Part shown: piece after piece, positions 1 to 10,760 of the stretch
Position numbering within the stretch: position 1 is the stretch's first letter
Layout of the letters: each line of letters starts with the position of its first letter
Assembly: GCA_013398615.1 (NCBI GenBank)
Contig: VZSR01000520.1
Coordinates: forward strand, 20,184,891 to 20,248,890
Length of the DNA: 64,000 bases
Direction: 5' to 3'
Origin: Brachypodius melanocephalos
Taxonomy: Eukaryota > Chordata > Aves > Passeriformes > Pycnonotidae
Notes under the pieces: model-generated
Seen by the model: the letters and a program-made list of their open reading frames with translations, nothing else
Told to the model about the DNA's origin: nothing
The model's database searches: none
Made by a program: the position numbers and the translations under genes

Positions 1-1110
1 CTTTTGAACTTTGACCAGATGTTGACACTTAATACGAAATTCCAGACAGCTGTGATTATTTTTTACTTTTTGTCATTTTTCATCAACAACAGAGGACCAA
101 TGAAACAAGAACACAAATGTGAAGTCATGGGCTCACTGAAATGAATATGTCCATGTACAGATCCTCTGGAAAAAAAAAAGACTCCAAGAGTTATAACTAC
201 TGTAGTATAAACATAGGAACTAAGTTAACTTGTACATTTCTGTTGATCACTCCGTTACGTTGCCTCAAATAGTTTTAGAAGAAAAAAAAATCCTTGTTTT
301 CCACACTATGTGTGTTGTTCCCAAAAGAATGACTGTTTTGGTTCAGCAGTGAAGTCACTATCCATGAAAGACCTGTTTTGGCCAGTGAGAAAAGAACTAC
401 CCTGGAGATGAAGACGAAAAGTCTTGCTGGGTCTCTCATCACTCAGAAGACTGTTCCAAGAAGGCCTTGTCATTCCCTCATTTTATTCCTTCATAAAATG
501 TGTCCTTTAGTTTCAAACAGATCTTTATAGTTTGTGCTTCATTAAGTCTCTCCCCATTCCTCCCAATCTATTTTTTTTTTTTTTGGACTCTTCTTCAAAG
601 AGCTTGCAGGTGAAGATTTAAAAGACAGAACAGACAGAGCAGAAGCTTCTTCCAGTAGTTCTGAGCCTTGGCTTTGGACAAAACAAAACTAAAAGTTGGG
701 CAGCTTTCCTCAATGAAAGAAGTTACTAACGGTCTTTGCACCAAACCTAGGACTTTATCATGAACTCAAAGCTTGGGAAAAAAAAGCAAGAGAATACTGT
801 AACAAACTTCGTACAGAGTTCGGTCTATTAATTGTTTCATGTTAGATATTCTATGTGTTTACCTCAATTGAAAAAAAAAAGAATGTTTTTGCTAGTATCA
901 GATCTGCTGTGGAATTGGTATTGTATGTCCATGAATTCTTCCTTTCTCAGCACGTGTTCCTCACTAGAAGAAAATGCTGTTACCTTTAAGCTTTGTCAAA
1001 ATTTACATTAAAATACTTGTATGAGGACTGTGACGTTATGTTTTAAAAAGAAAAAAAAAAGGTGTTAAGTCACAAAATGCGGTAATAAATATTTCATTTT
1101 TGATTTTTTG
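1..1110 (+). other. MEIS2: Putative 3' UTR tail of MEIS2 (terminal exon, 5' part outside window)
   Basis: There is no open frame of note here, and the base composition is that of a long vertebrate 3' UTR: AT-rich with several A and T runs, no CpG island. It ends in a good 3'-end signal: AATAAA at 1084-1089, followed by a T/GT-rich stretch up to about 1130. An ATTAAA at 1007-1012 is a possible weaker alternative. The gene name is inferred. The next gene to the right is CDIN1 on the opposite strand, and in human CDIN1 and MEIS2 (a TALE homeobox transcription factor that partners PBX and HOX proteins) are convergent neighbours. No MEIS2 coding sequence lies in the window, so the stop codon must be further left. 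It could instead be an unannotated lncRNA end. Confidence 0.6.
1084..1089 (+). terminator. MEIS2: Poly(A) signal AATAAA of the left-hand gene (putative MEIS2)
   Basis: A canonical AATAAA hexamer is followed within 10-40 bp by T-rich and GT-rich sequence (a TTTTGTGTTTTT motif near 1118-1129). This is the usual arrangement of a vertebrate cleavage and polyadenylation site. Cleavage is expected around 1100-1112. Confidence 0.6.
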
Positions 1111-2200
1111 CTAGGCTTTTGTGTTTTTAATCATGTTTAGGAGAGTCTAAGGTTATCTTGAGAGATATCTCAAACATATTTCTTATCAGGATTGAGAAGA
1201 AAGGCTGGAAAAATCAGAAACAAACTTGTCATCGCATTAATAGAATAATTGAATGAAAGAATATCTGAGGTTATATATTTCTGCTGATTACTGATGTTAG
1301 ATTTTTGCCAGATTAAGCAGAATTTGAAATACTGTCTCACCAGCTTGCGTTTCAGAGGTGTGTCTAATACCTGTACTATCTGCCAATAACATAGAAGCTG
1401 AGCTTGAGTTGCGAAGGCCCAGACACGAGATGACTAATGCCACGTGTGTACGTGTGTCTGTGAACATCCATAACCACAGCAGACCTTAACTCCAAGTATT
1501 TAGCTCAGAGGCAAAGAATGGCTTTATTGCAGGAATATATTGGAAGTTTTAGGAGGAGAAAAGAAGCTTTTACTCCAATGGGAATTTTTCCTGCGTGAGA
1601 ATTACATAAGCTAGGTTTTGGGATGATTTTACTCCTTTTGTTGTCTTCGGCTGTTTTCAGAAAGAAAAAAACCAAACCAAAACAACAAACCATCAGCTAA
1701 TGACAGAAAATGTTAGTTTGATGTTTTGTATACAAATAACGGGAGTAGAATAATGGTTAAAGTTTTGTTTTTTCTTTCATAAAAGCTTCTGGCATCTGAA
1801 GCAACTAAAGGAGAGTTTGAACTAGGAAGAGCAATGAGCGAAGTTAGAAAAGGCAGCCTCTCACCTTCCTCAGTGGCACTGTTAAGAGTGGGATGGGGCC
1901 CAAAGAGCAGGGGAAAGGTCTGCCTTTATTCCTGGGAGGAGGGGTGTAATTAACTAAACTTTCTAGGAAACAAAAATTTCCAACTTCAACATCATAAATG
2001 TTCCAACTTTACATCATAAATTTGTAACCCTTCTCCTCCTTCATTCTCATTGTTCCAACTGGCCAGGGTGTTTTTAAAAACTTTGAGTGACAACTCTTAC
2101 CCTTGGAATGTGGAAAGAGGCTCAACCTCATAGTTAATGTTTAATTTCTGAGCTGAGTAAATGGTCCCACACTGCTGGCAACAGAAGGGAGGATGCCAGT
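1111..2200. other. Intergenic sequence downstream of the putative MEIS2 3' end
   Basis: Non-coding, moderately AT-rich sequence. The only open frames are around 60 codons and lack any recognisable domain. There are no clear repeats beyond short A and T runs. It could hold an extended 3' UTR if the poly(A) site at 1084 is bypassed, but no second strong poly(A) arrangement was found. Confidence 0.5.
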
Positions 2201-2960
2201 AGAATGGGTGTGAGGATTTATTTAGCAATCGGGTCCTGCTTTGTGGGCGTCTCTTATAAGGCTTTCATATGAAATTTCGATTATAATTCCCTGCTCGGCT
2301 TTGATGCTCTCTGTCCTGGTTAAAATCACATTGACCCTTCAGTCGCATAAGAAGACCACAGCCTGGGTGCTCATTTCCAAATTCTCTGATTTTTGTGGAT
2401 GTAGAATTTAAGAAGGCAAGATTATTTGTGTTAGCACTTTAAAGGGGAGGCTTTTATTTATTTTTTTTTTAAAAACCCAGTACTTTCTTTCCTTACAGAT
2501 CTTTTCTCTAGAATTTGAGGAGAAATGTCAGAAATCATGTTGGTAAAAGGACAAGGAAGAATGTAGCCATACTAGATATTTGTTTTTATTATGAACTAAA
2601 TATGTGCATTGCTGTGTTGTCTTTTATTTTCTTTCTTTTTCTCTCCCCTTTTTGGGCTGTGCTTTCTGTGAGATGTCTTGCTGAAATCCAAGGTACAATA
2701 TCGTGCAGAGATTTCTCTGCCTGAGATTTTCTGTTTAGCATGGAAGGTTCCGATTTTGGTATTTTTAAGAACTGCTCAGCTGTCAAAAGCAAACAAAACG
2801 GGAATAATGTTTTGACAGCGGTATAGTGTTAAAGAAAATACTCGAGTCTGAATAAAAATTGCTTATGCTGTGGGAAACGAAGGGTAACAGAGGAAACACC
2901 TTTTGTTTACATACACACATGTTTATAATCCCAAATTTCCATTTCGCCGAGCGGGTCTGC
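2200..2960. promoter_or_regulatory. Candidate conserved non-coding element with paired TGACAG motifs
   Basis: This AT-rich, non-coding stretch abuts the first CpG island. It contains a TATTTAGCAAT-type segment near 2220 and, at 2779-2819, an inverted pair of TGTCA/TGACA motifs (arms GCTGTCAAAA and TTTTGACAGC, 21-bp spacer). TGACAG is the core binding motif of TALE homeodomain proteins such as MEIS and TGIF. Sequence conservation cannot be judged from one genome, so the regulatory call is inference. Confidence 0.3.
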
Positions 2961-3014
2961 GTTGGGAATTGTAGTCACCATAAATGAGGGATTTTTCTTC
3001 CAGATTTTGCTGCC

Positions 3015-3830
3015 TTTAAGGCGAAGAGAGGAGGGGAGCGCACCTCCGGCAGCGCTGCCGCCCGAGCCCTGCCCGTCGCGGCGAGCGGGCACCGCAGGGC
3101 CGAAGAGGAGATGCCGGGGGGAGCCGGGCGCTCCCCACCTTTCACTCATAGCCGCAGAGAGAGCGAGGGAGAGAAAATTGCCCCAGACCAGGTTTGCGAG
3201 GGCCCGGGGGGGGGTGGGGCGGGAGGGGCCGAGGCGGGCCGGGCAGGGGAAGGGGTGCGGCGGGGGCACGGGCTGGACCCGTTCTCCCTTGTAGGTTTTG
3301 CTCATCGTTTCAGCGGCTCTCCAGGCTTCCCGAAGGGAGCGAGGGTCTGCCGGCGCCGCCTTTGCGGGGGTCGATGCGGAGCTACTAGCCCCACTATACG
3401 CCTGATGCCTGTGCTAGGGGAAAAACCCTATGGAGCCCGGAAAACGCCCGAATCCTTTCCCCAGGCACGACCGCGTCCCCGCATTGCGCGGAGCGGCAGG
3501 AGAGGGCTCCGCTGCGTGGGGGGATGGCTGCGCCCCACACTCTCCCCGACCACATCCCTGGGTTCACCGAGAGGAAACGGGGCCGGCCTTTTGACTCTCC
3601 TGACAGCATTTGGGGAAAAATCAACCCCGCCGGCGCTGCACGGGAGCGAGCCACCTCCAGGCTGGGCAGTCCAGCCGCAGCGGGCTGAGCAGGACCGGAT
3701 GGGAAGAGGGGCGGCTGGGGGCAAGGTTTTCAGGCAGATTTTAATATTAATAGTTTCTGTGGCGAGAAAGAGACAGACAGAAGGGAGGTTGCTCCTCTGG
3801 GCAGAGTCAGAGTCTCTGCGACAGTGATGA
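3015..3830. promoter_or_regulatory. CpG island 1, downstream of putative MEIS2
   Basis: A sharp change from AT-rich flanks to CpG-dense DNA, densest at about 3030-3720. Overlapping open frames occur on both strands (up to 238 codons), as expected in GC-rich DNA with few stop codons. Their translations are low-complexity Gly/Arg/Pro-rich and show no domain, so no gene is called. The island carries a strong G-quadruplex motif on the plus strand at 3206-3228. It could be an orphan CpG island, a lncRNA promoter or a Polycomb-recruiting island. Confidence 0.7.
3206..3228 (+). other. G-quadruplex motif in CpG island 1
   Basis: Four G runs (9, 4, 3 and 4 G) are separated by single-base loops T, C and A. 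Single-base loops predict a very stable parallel quadruplex on the plus strand. More G runs follow up to about 3260. Confidence 0.75.
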
Positions 3831-5455
3831 TGGATGACCCCGCACGGCTAAACAACTCCTCCCCTTCATCCCCACACGGTGTCAAAGCTACTTTACTTGC
3901 AGCTTTAGGAATAAAAAAAATAAATAAACACCTTCACCCCATTCCTTGCATCGATTTACGGATCATTATGAATCAATTACTGCTCTCAATATTTTAGAAT
4001 TTGCTTACAGAAAAAGGAGGGTCTGCGGCTGGAGAAAAAAAAATCTTTGCTTTAGTAAGAAATACAGAATCTTCTTGTATAGGCCTGTGACTAAAAAATC
4101 GCTGCTAATAGTTAGTGTTTAACCATTTTTCAGGAGCCGCATTACTGGGGTGAATATCTTTGGGGTGCATCTCCAAGAGCTCCATCAAAACCGGGGGGTT
4201 CCGCAATGCGCGTACAATACGTATAGTGCGTGCAACCTCATTGCTTAACTATTCCTGGGAAAGAAAGAAAGAATGAATGAATGAATGAATGAATGAAAGA
4301 AAAAAAAAATTAAAAAGCCCAGAAGCAAACTCCATAAGACACCCCCTCCCCCAAAATGCTGGATATGGTGCGGGGCCGGGACCGAGCTTCGCGCCCACGG
4401 GGCAGGACAGCAGAGCCCGGCTCGGTGGCTGCGTGCAATGGGAAGGAGGCTTCAGCAGGGACACAAAGTGTGTGAAGTTGGATTTCTCTCGCTTTCTCTG
4501 CATTCTCCGATTTGCAGCAGTGTTTGAGGATCTCAAGGTGTTTCTATGGCTACCTTGTGTATGTGGGAGGGTCATATGTGGGGGTGCCCAAGAGAAAAGG
4601 CAGCTCTTGGGTGATCATTTATCAATGTCACCCACATAATGATTCTCTCTGCAGCCTTCTATTGATGAGGATAATTACATTAGCTCAGAGTGACTGATCA
4701 ATGAAAAACCACCAAACAAAAACTTCTTTACTCTTCTATAATACCAAAAACCGATACAGAAATAAGATAGAAAGGGAGGGTGGGATTTCCCTTTCCTTCC
4801 CTTTAGCAATTATTTTTGTAACGAACAGGGAAAAGCAAGGAAGTTTCATCCGATTAGTTTCCTTTTCAGAAGAGGCTACCATTTTGTGAAAATGTTCCTT
4901 TAAACCTCTTGGCATCACCCCGTGCCTAGTAAAAACAAATCGTTATTTAAAATATTAACTACTGCTTCTTTCCTAGACCCTAAATCCTCTGCTTTTACAG
5001 TTGTGTTTTGTGATCGCAGGGCGGAGGTTGGAGGGGGAGGGAAGAGCGGAATAGTTTGGAGCTGCGAAGAGGGAAAGGGAAGGCAGATAACTTTTCTTGT
5101 GCAATTTCAACTGTCTCTGTTTGTCAGGTTTTCTTTGGTTTTATCACTTCATAAAGTGGCTCTATTAAAGATGGAATGTGGCCTCCCTGAGATGCTGCTC
5201 TGCTGGTGAAAGCTTGCAATTAAATTACGTGTTCGTTCTTTCCAGAGTTAAAAATCAATGTTTTCTCAATTAAAGGGAATTTTAATGCTTTTATTGGGAG
5301 TTGTTAAGGACGCCGTAAATTTTACTGTAATGCCTCTAAGCTCCGAAGCCCTGTCAGTGGACAGGTTGATATTCATGTTGGTTTTGGCGGAAGAGGTTGT
5401 TGCTGGTTTTGTTTTCTCTCTAAAGGGCCTTCTTCAGAAAACTCAATCATTTTGA
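3831..5455. other. Non-coding inter-island sequence with enhancer-like character
   Basis: Mostly AT-rich sequence between CpG islands 1 and 2, with a small CpG-rich patch around 4370-4430 and an AGAATGAATG-type microsatellite at 4258-4310. Open frames are short and overlap on both strands without domains. Homeodomain-type AT-rich motifs are frequent (for example around 3960-4000 and 5215-5300). Nothing else specific was recognised. Confidence 0.4.
4258..4310 (+). repeat. Compound (GAAA)n-(GAAT)n microsatellite with A tract
   Basis: Three to four GAAA units are followed by about six GAAT units, then GAAAG and an A run. This is a simple tandem repeat that probably varies in length between individuals. 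Confidence 0.9.
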
Positions 5456-5835
5456 ATAACTGCAAGACAAACTGGTGCAAAGGGGCGGGGGAGCGCAGGC
5501 TCTTCCTGCTGCCCTCCCCTCTCCATTTCGTACTGCCATCAGCTCCTCTCTCTGTGGCAGGCAGCTCTGCCTTACCGCTCTCCCACCGGGCGCAAGGGCG
5601 GGTTTTCAGCTGGTTTTGCTGGGAACGGAGAAACGCTTCCGTTTCGAAGCACGTGTTTCTCCAGGTCGCTCCCGGTCTCGGAGGGGCCGGGGGTGCTGAG
5701 CGGAGGGTGCTCCCCCGGGGGACAGCGAGCTGCCCGCCCGCCCGGCCGGCTCGCACCCCGCGGGCTGCGCAAGGGCTCCCGTGCAGCACAGCCAGCGCTA
5801 GGAAAGGAGCGTGTCCGGTCCTGCTGAAGACCTTT
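5456..5835. promoter_or_regulatory. CpG island 2
   Basis: CpG-dense, GC-rich DNA with its core at about 5560-5810, including GC-box-like GGGGCGGGG near 5483. Open frames on both strands (up to 147 codons) are compositional artefacts without recognisable domains. Confidence 0.6.
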
Positions 5836-6145
5836 CATTTCAGTAAGCATCTGCCTTACAGAGATGACTACGAGTTAGCCCTGGGACGTAAATGAATGGA
5901 AGTCGGAATAGGGCTGGCAGAGAGGGGTTTTTTTAAATTTTTTTTTTCCTTGCGAAAATATTGTTTCTTCACAGGCTACTGTCAAGTAAAATCCGTACCA
6001 GGAGTCTGATCTTGAACACATTTACACGGGGTTAATTCCCCGAGCCGCAGGAGAGATCGTCCCCGGGCCGTGAGATCAGAAATAGGCCCCTATCGCCTGT
6101 TTTTTTCCGAAGCGTGTTTAAAATTCCTTAAATTACCTCCATGAA

Positions 6146-6187
6146 GAACCAGTGTAAACTCCTTTAGAACCAGTGCAAACTCCTTTG
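6146..6187. repeat. Two-copy 21-bp tandem duplication
   Basis: Two adjacent 21-bp units beginning GAACCAGTG differ at two positions (T/C at base 10 and A/G at base 21). This is a small recent tandem duplication. Confidence 0.9.
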
Positions 6188-6597
6188 ATTAAAGCTACTG
6201 TCAGATTCTTCGAGATTGGGAGAGAGAAAACGCAGAGTAGGATGTATTTATTATTTATACTATAGTCCACTGTGAACAGTTGGAAGGGGAGGATTAGAGA
6301 GCGCGTTTGAAAAAGGAGACAAGAGGAAGCGAGAGAGAGATGTAACCCTCTCTGTGATTTGGACCAAGCCGCTTCATTTCTCCCCCCACCCGCCGAGCTC
6401 CCTGTGCGGCCGCCCCAGCTGCGCTCCCCAAAGCGGGGCCGCCAGTTCGTCCTCCCGCTGGCCGCACTGGCCAGCAGAGTCCCACACCACTTCGTGAAGG
6501 ACACGGCATCAGTAACCCGATCACTCTGATTTTCACTCAAGGTTGTATTGTTCTGCTTGAGCCTGATGCGTGGCACTAAACACAGCCGGTCCCTAGG

Positions 6598-6657
6598 AAA
6601 AAAAAAAAACAAAAAAAAAAAAACAAAAAAAACAAAAAAAAAAAAACACAAAACCAC
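6598..6657 (+). repeat. A-rich low-complexity tract
   Basis: About 60 bases of A runs interrupted by single C residues. It is a simple low-complexity repeat, and the lysine-rich open frame across it is an artefact. Confidence 0.9.
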
Positions 6658-6853
6658 CCAAGGGGGACAGCGACGAATACTTTCCACTCTCAGGCTTGTG
6701 TCTGTGTTTAGAAATACAGGGGAGGGGAGAAAAACAAAGCCATAGCCGGGTTCTCACCAAGAAGGTTTGCTTAGGACCTCCCGTTAATGGTGGGAGGACA
6801 GGGCAATGCAGCTGATGTGTTTGGCTAAGGTGGAAGTGAGGAGTTTGGGAGCT

Positions 6854-6884
6854 ATTTTATTTTATTTTATTTTATTTTATTTTA
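6854..6884 (+). repeat. (ATTTT)6 microsatellite
   Basis: Six perfect ATTTT units plus a closing A. A simple pentanucleotide repeat. Confidence 0.95.
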
Positions 6885-7370
6885 ATACTTTTTTTCCCTC
6901 TCTGCGCTGCGGCTCTCCAATTCGGAAACATTCTCAACTCTATGAGCCTTGAATGGACAAATACTCGCTATTAATATGGGACATGGACGAGTGGCAAAAA
7001 AGCTGAATGGAAACAGTGCGGTAGCTTTAGGAGAAACTAACGATGTGCTTCAGCTCTTGCCATTACAGGGAAGGAAAGAGGGGGAAGCCCCTTCTGATTA
7101 ATAACTAGCAGGGTAATGTTGAGGGCTTTTTCTGCCCGATTGCCTTTTTGAATTAGAGCCGATTTCTTCACACTTCAATAGGGCCTGTCTCTTTTAAAAT
7201 GACTGACAGATTTGTTTCTCCTTTTTTCTCTCCCTGAGACTTAATGATGTAAATTTTCTAATTAGTTAAATCACGTTGCTTAAAGGCCTTAATGTTTACC
7301 GGGCAAGGAATGATAGCCGCATTCGGATCTCTCGAAATAACCAGCGAAATAATATTAGAGTTTTTACAGC

Positions 7371-7387
7371 GGGAGGGAGGGAGGGGG
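7371..7387 (+). other. G-quadruplex motif next to candidate enhancer
   Basis: Four G runs of 3, 3, 3 and 5 bases are separated by single A loops. This is a textbook quadruplex pattern embedded in otherwise AT-rich regulatory-looking sequence. Confidence 0.75.
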
Positions 7388-7755
7388 AAAGCGCAGAGGG
7401 GGAGATGGGCTGGGGAAATATCACGTAAAATGAGAGCTAAAGTTCAGCCCGGAGCTTCTTCCCTCCTCCCCCACGCCCCCGAACCCGCTTTTATTTTTCA
7501 ATCAGCTAAGATTTAATTAGGAGCCCCCAGGCCGGACGATCTGATATTTTCTCATTAGTTTCCCATCAGTAATCTTGAGTGTTAGATTGGCTTAAAGGTT
7601 GTCAACATTTGACCAATTTTATTTAAGGCAAAGAAATCACGCATTATAGCTCCGGGACCCGAGACCTGAAAATAAATCCTGCCCGGATCAGCGGAACTAA
7701 CATGCGAAAAAAATGTTGACAATTCATCGTCGTGTTTAATAAGTTGCGTAATGCA

Positions 7756-8870
7756 TGGTACGCACACGCACACGCACGGAGAGCGGCACGGGGGCACCGG
7801 CGCGGTGCGCCCAGCGTCGCGCACACCTGGCTGGCTGTGCCTCTGTGTGTGCGAGTGTGCGCGCACACGCGTGTGCTTGTCTCCACGTGTGTGCATGTGC
7901 GGTGTGTACGTGTGTGCGCGCACGCGTGTGCGTGCCCCATGCCCGCGCGTGCCCCGTGAGCGTGTCCGTGTGCGTGTCCGTGTGTCCCATGTGTGTCCGT
8001 GTGCGTGTCCGTGTGTCTCATGTGTGTCCGTGTGCGTGTCCGTGTGCGGACGCGCGGTGCGGCGGCGCGGGCTCCCAGGCGCAACCTCGGAGCGCCCCCT
8101 GCTGCCCGCGCCCGGCGCCCCGCGGAGGCGCGCTCCGCCCGCACTGCGCGCTTCCCTGTGCGCCGGGGCAAGGAACGCGCGGAGCAGGGCCCGCGCAGGC
8201 GGAGAGAAGGTGCCCCTTGCCCCCAGCCTCCCTTCCGGCCGGGCAGGATCGTTTATGAGGCTGCCCTTTTCCTGTCTGTGCGACCGCATAGCTGCCGATA
8301 GCGGACAGGGGCGGCCGATAAGGAGGAGGCACGTGCTTTCGTAGCCCCCGCCGTCTGCCCGGCGCGCCCCTGCCCGCCCCCGGGCCCGGCGGCAGCGGGG
8401 GGGTGCCCAGGGCCGCCATCCGAATTTGGCCGCCCGCGTGGCCCCTCTGAGCGCCTGGCCGCAGGCGCGGGGGAAAAAGGCAGTAAAGCACTGCCCAAAG
8501 GGTGTCACAGGGCCCCATGATTTCTAGGTAGAGGCCACGGCTTCGTGTTTGTTGAAGGCACAACAGCAGGGTTAAAATCACCCCAGAGTTTTCGTCTCGG
8601 ATCGAGCGGGTTGCTTCGCACCCGCCTCCGCCTCCCTGCGCGCACCCACGCGGGGCACTCGCTGCGCCCACACCGAGCCGTCTCCCCGTCGGGTTCCGCC
8701 GAGGGGCTCTGCTGCCCGCTGGCCCGGGAGGAGCGGGGGAAGCGGCCGCGGGTCCGGCCTGCCGGGTGAGCCGCTCCGGTCCGGGCGGAGAGGGTGCCGG
8801 GGGTCGGACAAGGCAGAACTCCGCTCGGGAGCCGCCAATACATCCTAAACTGCCCTCCCTCAAGGAGGCA
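7756..8870. promoter_or_regulatory. CpG island 3 with GT/CG-rich repeat DNA
   Basis: The most CpG-dense part of the window. Its left third (7756-8052) is alternating purine-pyrimidine GT/CG repeat, including a 31-bp minisatellite. The remainder is non-repetitive GC-rich DNA with many CCGCC/GGCGG boxes, up to about 8870. Open frames up to 308 codons on the minus strand read through the GT/CG repeat and give His/Thr/Arg low-complexity peptides, so they are not accepted as genes. Confidence 0.7.
7960..8050 (+). repeat. 31-bp GT/CG minisatellite, about 2.9 copies
   Basis: Units begin at 7960, 7991 and 8022. Each contains two TGTCCGTGTG-type blocks and the first two end in CAT. Copies differ at one or two bases. 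The tract sits inside a longer alternating GT/CG region (about 7840-8050) with Z-DNA-forming character. Confidence 0.85.
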
Positions 8871-10435
8871 CCCCGGCCTCCTCGTACCTTGGGATACTAC
8901 AGTTACATATTTACTGTTTAAAAGGTTATTTTGCCCAATTAAAAAAAAATTTTAAAAAACCCCAAGAAAACAAACAAACAAAACCCACATAAACCCAGCA
9001 CTCAAATCTGTATCTTGTCCCGTTGGTTCAGGGATGTGCCTAGATAGAGTCCAGACAAAACAATGCTGTGTAGAAGACGTTGCTGGACTAAGACAGTGGT
9101 TGCTCAAATTTATTTTCTTTTTAAAAATGTGCGTGAAAGGGGATGGGGGAAGGTGGAAGACAATATTTATCAGAATACCAGAAGACACTTTCTTGAAACA
9201 AAGGCAAGGGGAACCATCTCTGTTGCAAATCCATCAGGCAGAGACCAAATAACAATATTTATAGTCGGGCATTCAAAAATACGATGTGCTTAAATAACAA
9301 CAAATGCTTACTACAGTTGCTACAGCGCAGCTTAATAAAAAATTAGCCTTACTGACAGTCTTATCAACATCTTAAGTAAATTATCATAGCGATGGTCTTT
9401 GGAGAAGAAAACCCACACTCCTTGCTAAACACCTCCTATCATTAATCTTGAACCACTTGAAGATTATGATGGAAAGAATGGGATCAGTAACCATTATCAT
9501 CTCAAATTGCTGTTAAAAACTCCGCTGTTTATTTTTGCAACAAAAGCGAATGTATCTGGGAAATGCAGAAAAGGGAAGAAAGGAAAACACAAGAAAGGCA
9601 GAACAATTGAAGAGAATCCTGTTGCAACCTCGATGATAAACACATGGAAAAAGCTGTTACTGCTCTGCGGATTGCTGGAATTCGGGTAGACGTTAGAAAA
9701 ATAAACAGTGATGACTCCGCACCAGTTCTGTAAATGCACCGCTACACTTAAAAAAAAATTTTTTTTTTAAAAAAAGGTAATTTCTTAAAATTATTTGTGG
9801 TTTCCTAAATATTCAGTACTTGCCTTTATCTACATCTATTATTTGATAAAGATCAAAACTATTTAAAATCTACTGCACCTTTCACTGTTCATAGGTTGAA
9901 AAAAATTTAAATTCGACACTTTCTTTCTCATATTTTGTATGCATTGCGTATTTTCCAGTAATCGTCAGAATAAAGTCTATAGAGTAGTTTTATGAGAATC
10001 CGACATCCTCGAAACATTTGCTCAGAGCGAAACCTTTCCGGAAGCGATTCTGATTTTTATTGTAGTCTCTCCTGTTAGAATATCATTCCTCTTTGAAATA
10101 GATTTTTACAGATGAAAAATAATATTTCTCCCTCGTTAAACTAATCCAGGATTTGTCAGAGAAGGGAGAATCTGCTGGTTTTGGGACACGCGACCTGCAT
10201 GTTATCAACAGATCTTTACACCTTCAACGGATCCACCAATCGATGTGAGATGGGCACACGTCTGAATAGGATCAAACACAGGTTTTTGAAGTTACTTTTT
10301 CAAAATGTGTAAGTTTACACGAAGCCTTTAAAGAGGACGATGCACGCCGGCGGGCTCTCCTCCTCCCCTCCCTGGAAGTCAGAGGAAAGGGTGCCATTAA
10401 ACCCGATCGTTGCGAATTAAAACAAACCAAACAAT
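8871..10435. other. AT-rich inter-island sequence, possible conserved elements
   Basis: Non-coding and AT-rich, with no open frame above about 80 codons. It contains A/T mirror tracts at 8941-8957 and 9750-9775. Stretches around 9380-9560 and 10010-10330 have the mixed composition typical of conserved enhancers, but this cannot be confirmed here. Confidence 0.35.
9750..9775. repeat. A-tract/T-tract/A-tract low-complexity block
   Basis: Consecutive runs of about 9 A, 10 T and 7 A. Rigid tracts of this kind tend to exclude nucleosomes. Confidence 0.8.
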
Positions 10436-10760
10436 TATTTTCGCCTAGCGGAGCTGCATCTTCCCGTTGTTTCCGCGGTGATTCACGCCAGCAGCGGTGT
10501 ACCAGAGGCAGAGGCGGGCGGGCTGCTCTTTCCCCTTCGGCGGGGGGGACGGGGGATTTGCTCCCGGAGGCAGCTCGGCGGCGGCGCGGGGCGCTGCGCG
10601 GCGCGGTGCGGGGCGCGCAGGTAGGAGCGTCGGGAGCGGGAGCCGCAGCAGCGCTGCCAACTCCCCCGCCGCGGCCCCGCAGTGACCCCGGCCCGGGGCT
10701 GCGGAGAGGTGAGAGGTGACGCTGTTAGCCGGCGCAGACCTGGCCCTTTTAAAGCCACAG
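10436..10760. promoter_or_regulatory. CpG island 4 with strong 5' splice-site consensuses
   Basis: A short, dense CpG island. On the plus strand it holds two good donor-like sequences: GCGCAG/GTAGGA with GT at 10621-10622, and GGAGAG/GTGAGA with GT at 10709-10710. Together with the island they suggest a promoter and first exon of a non-coding transcript. No TATA box or coding frame was recognised. Confidence 0.5.

Larger units (their letters stand above)
5836..7755. promoter_or_regulatory. Inter-island candidate enhancer region
   Basis: This non-coding block has the texture of developmental enhancers: AT-rich homeodomain-type sites (TTAATTAG near 7511, ATTAGTTAAATCAC near 7261), a TGACTGACAG motif at 7200-7209 holding a MEIS/TGIF core, and interspersed CpGs. 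It contains a small GC-rich patch (6370-6480), an A-rich tract (6598-6657), an ATTTT repeat (6854-6884), a 21-bp tandem duplication (6146-6187) and a G-quadruplex motif (7371-7387). The segment from about 7100 to 7755 looks most enhancer-like. Conservation must be tested by alignment. Confidence 0.4.

Noticed and set aside
3111..3827. 238-codon plus-strand open frame in CpG island 1
   Set aside because: Gly/Arg/Pro-rich composition, no domain, other frames also open; typical of GC-rich DNA.
6548..6745. Lysine-rich peptide frame
   Set aside because: Caused by the A-rich low-complexity tract.
7582..8508. 308-codon minus-strand open frame
   Set aside because: It reads through the GT/CG repeat and CpG island; the peptide is His/Thr/Arg low complexity with no domain, and overlapping frames are open on both strands.
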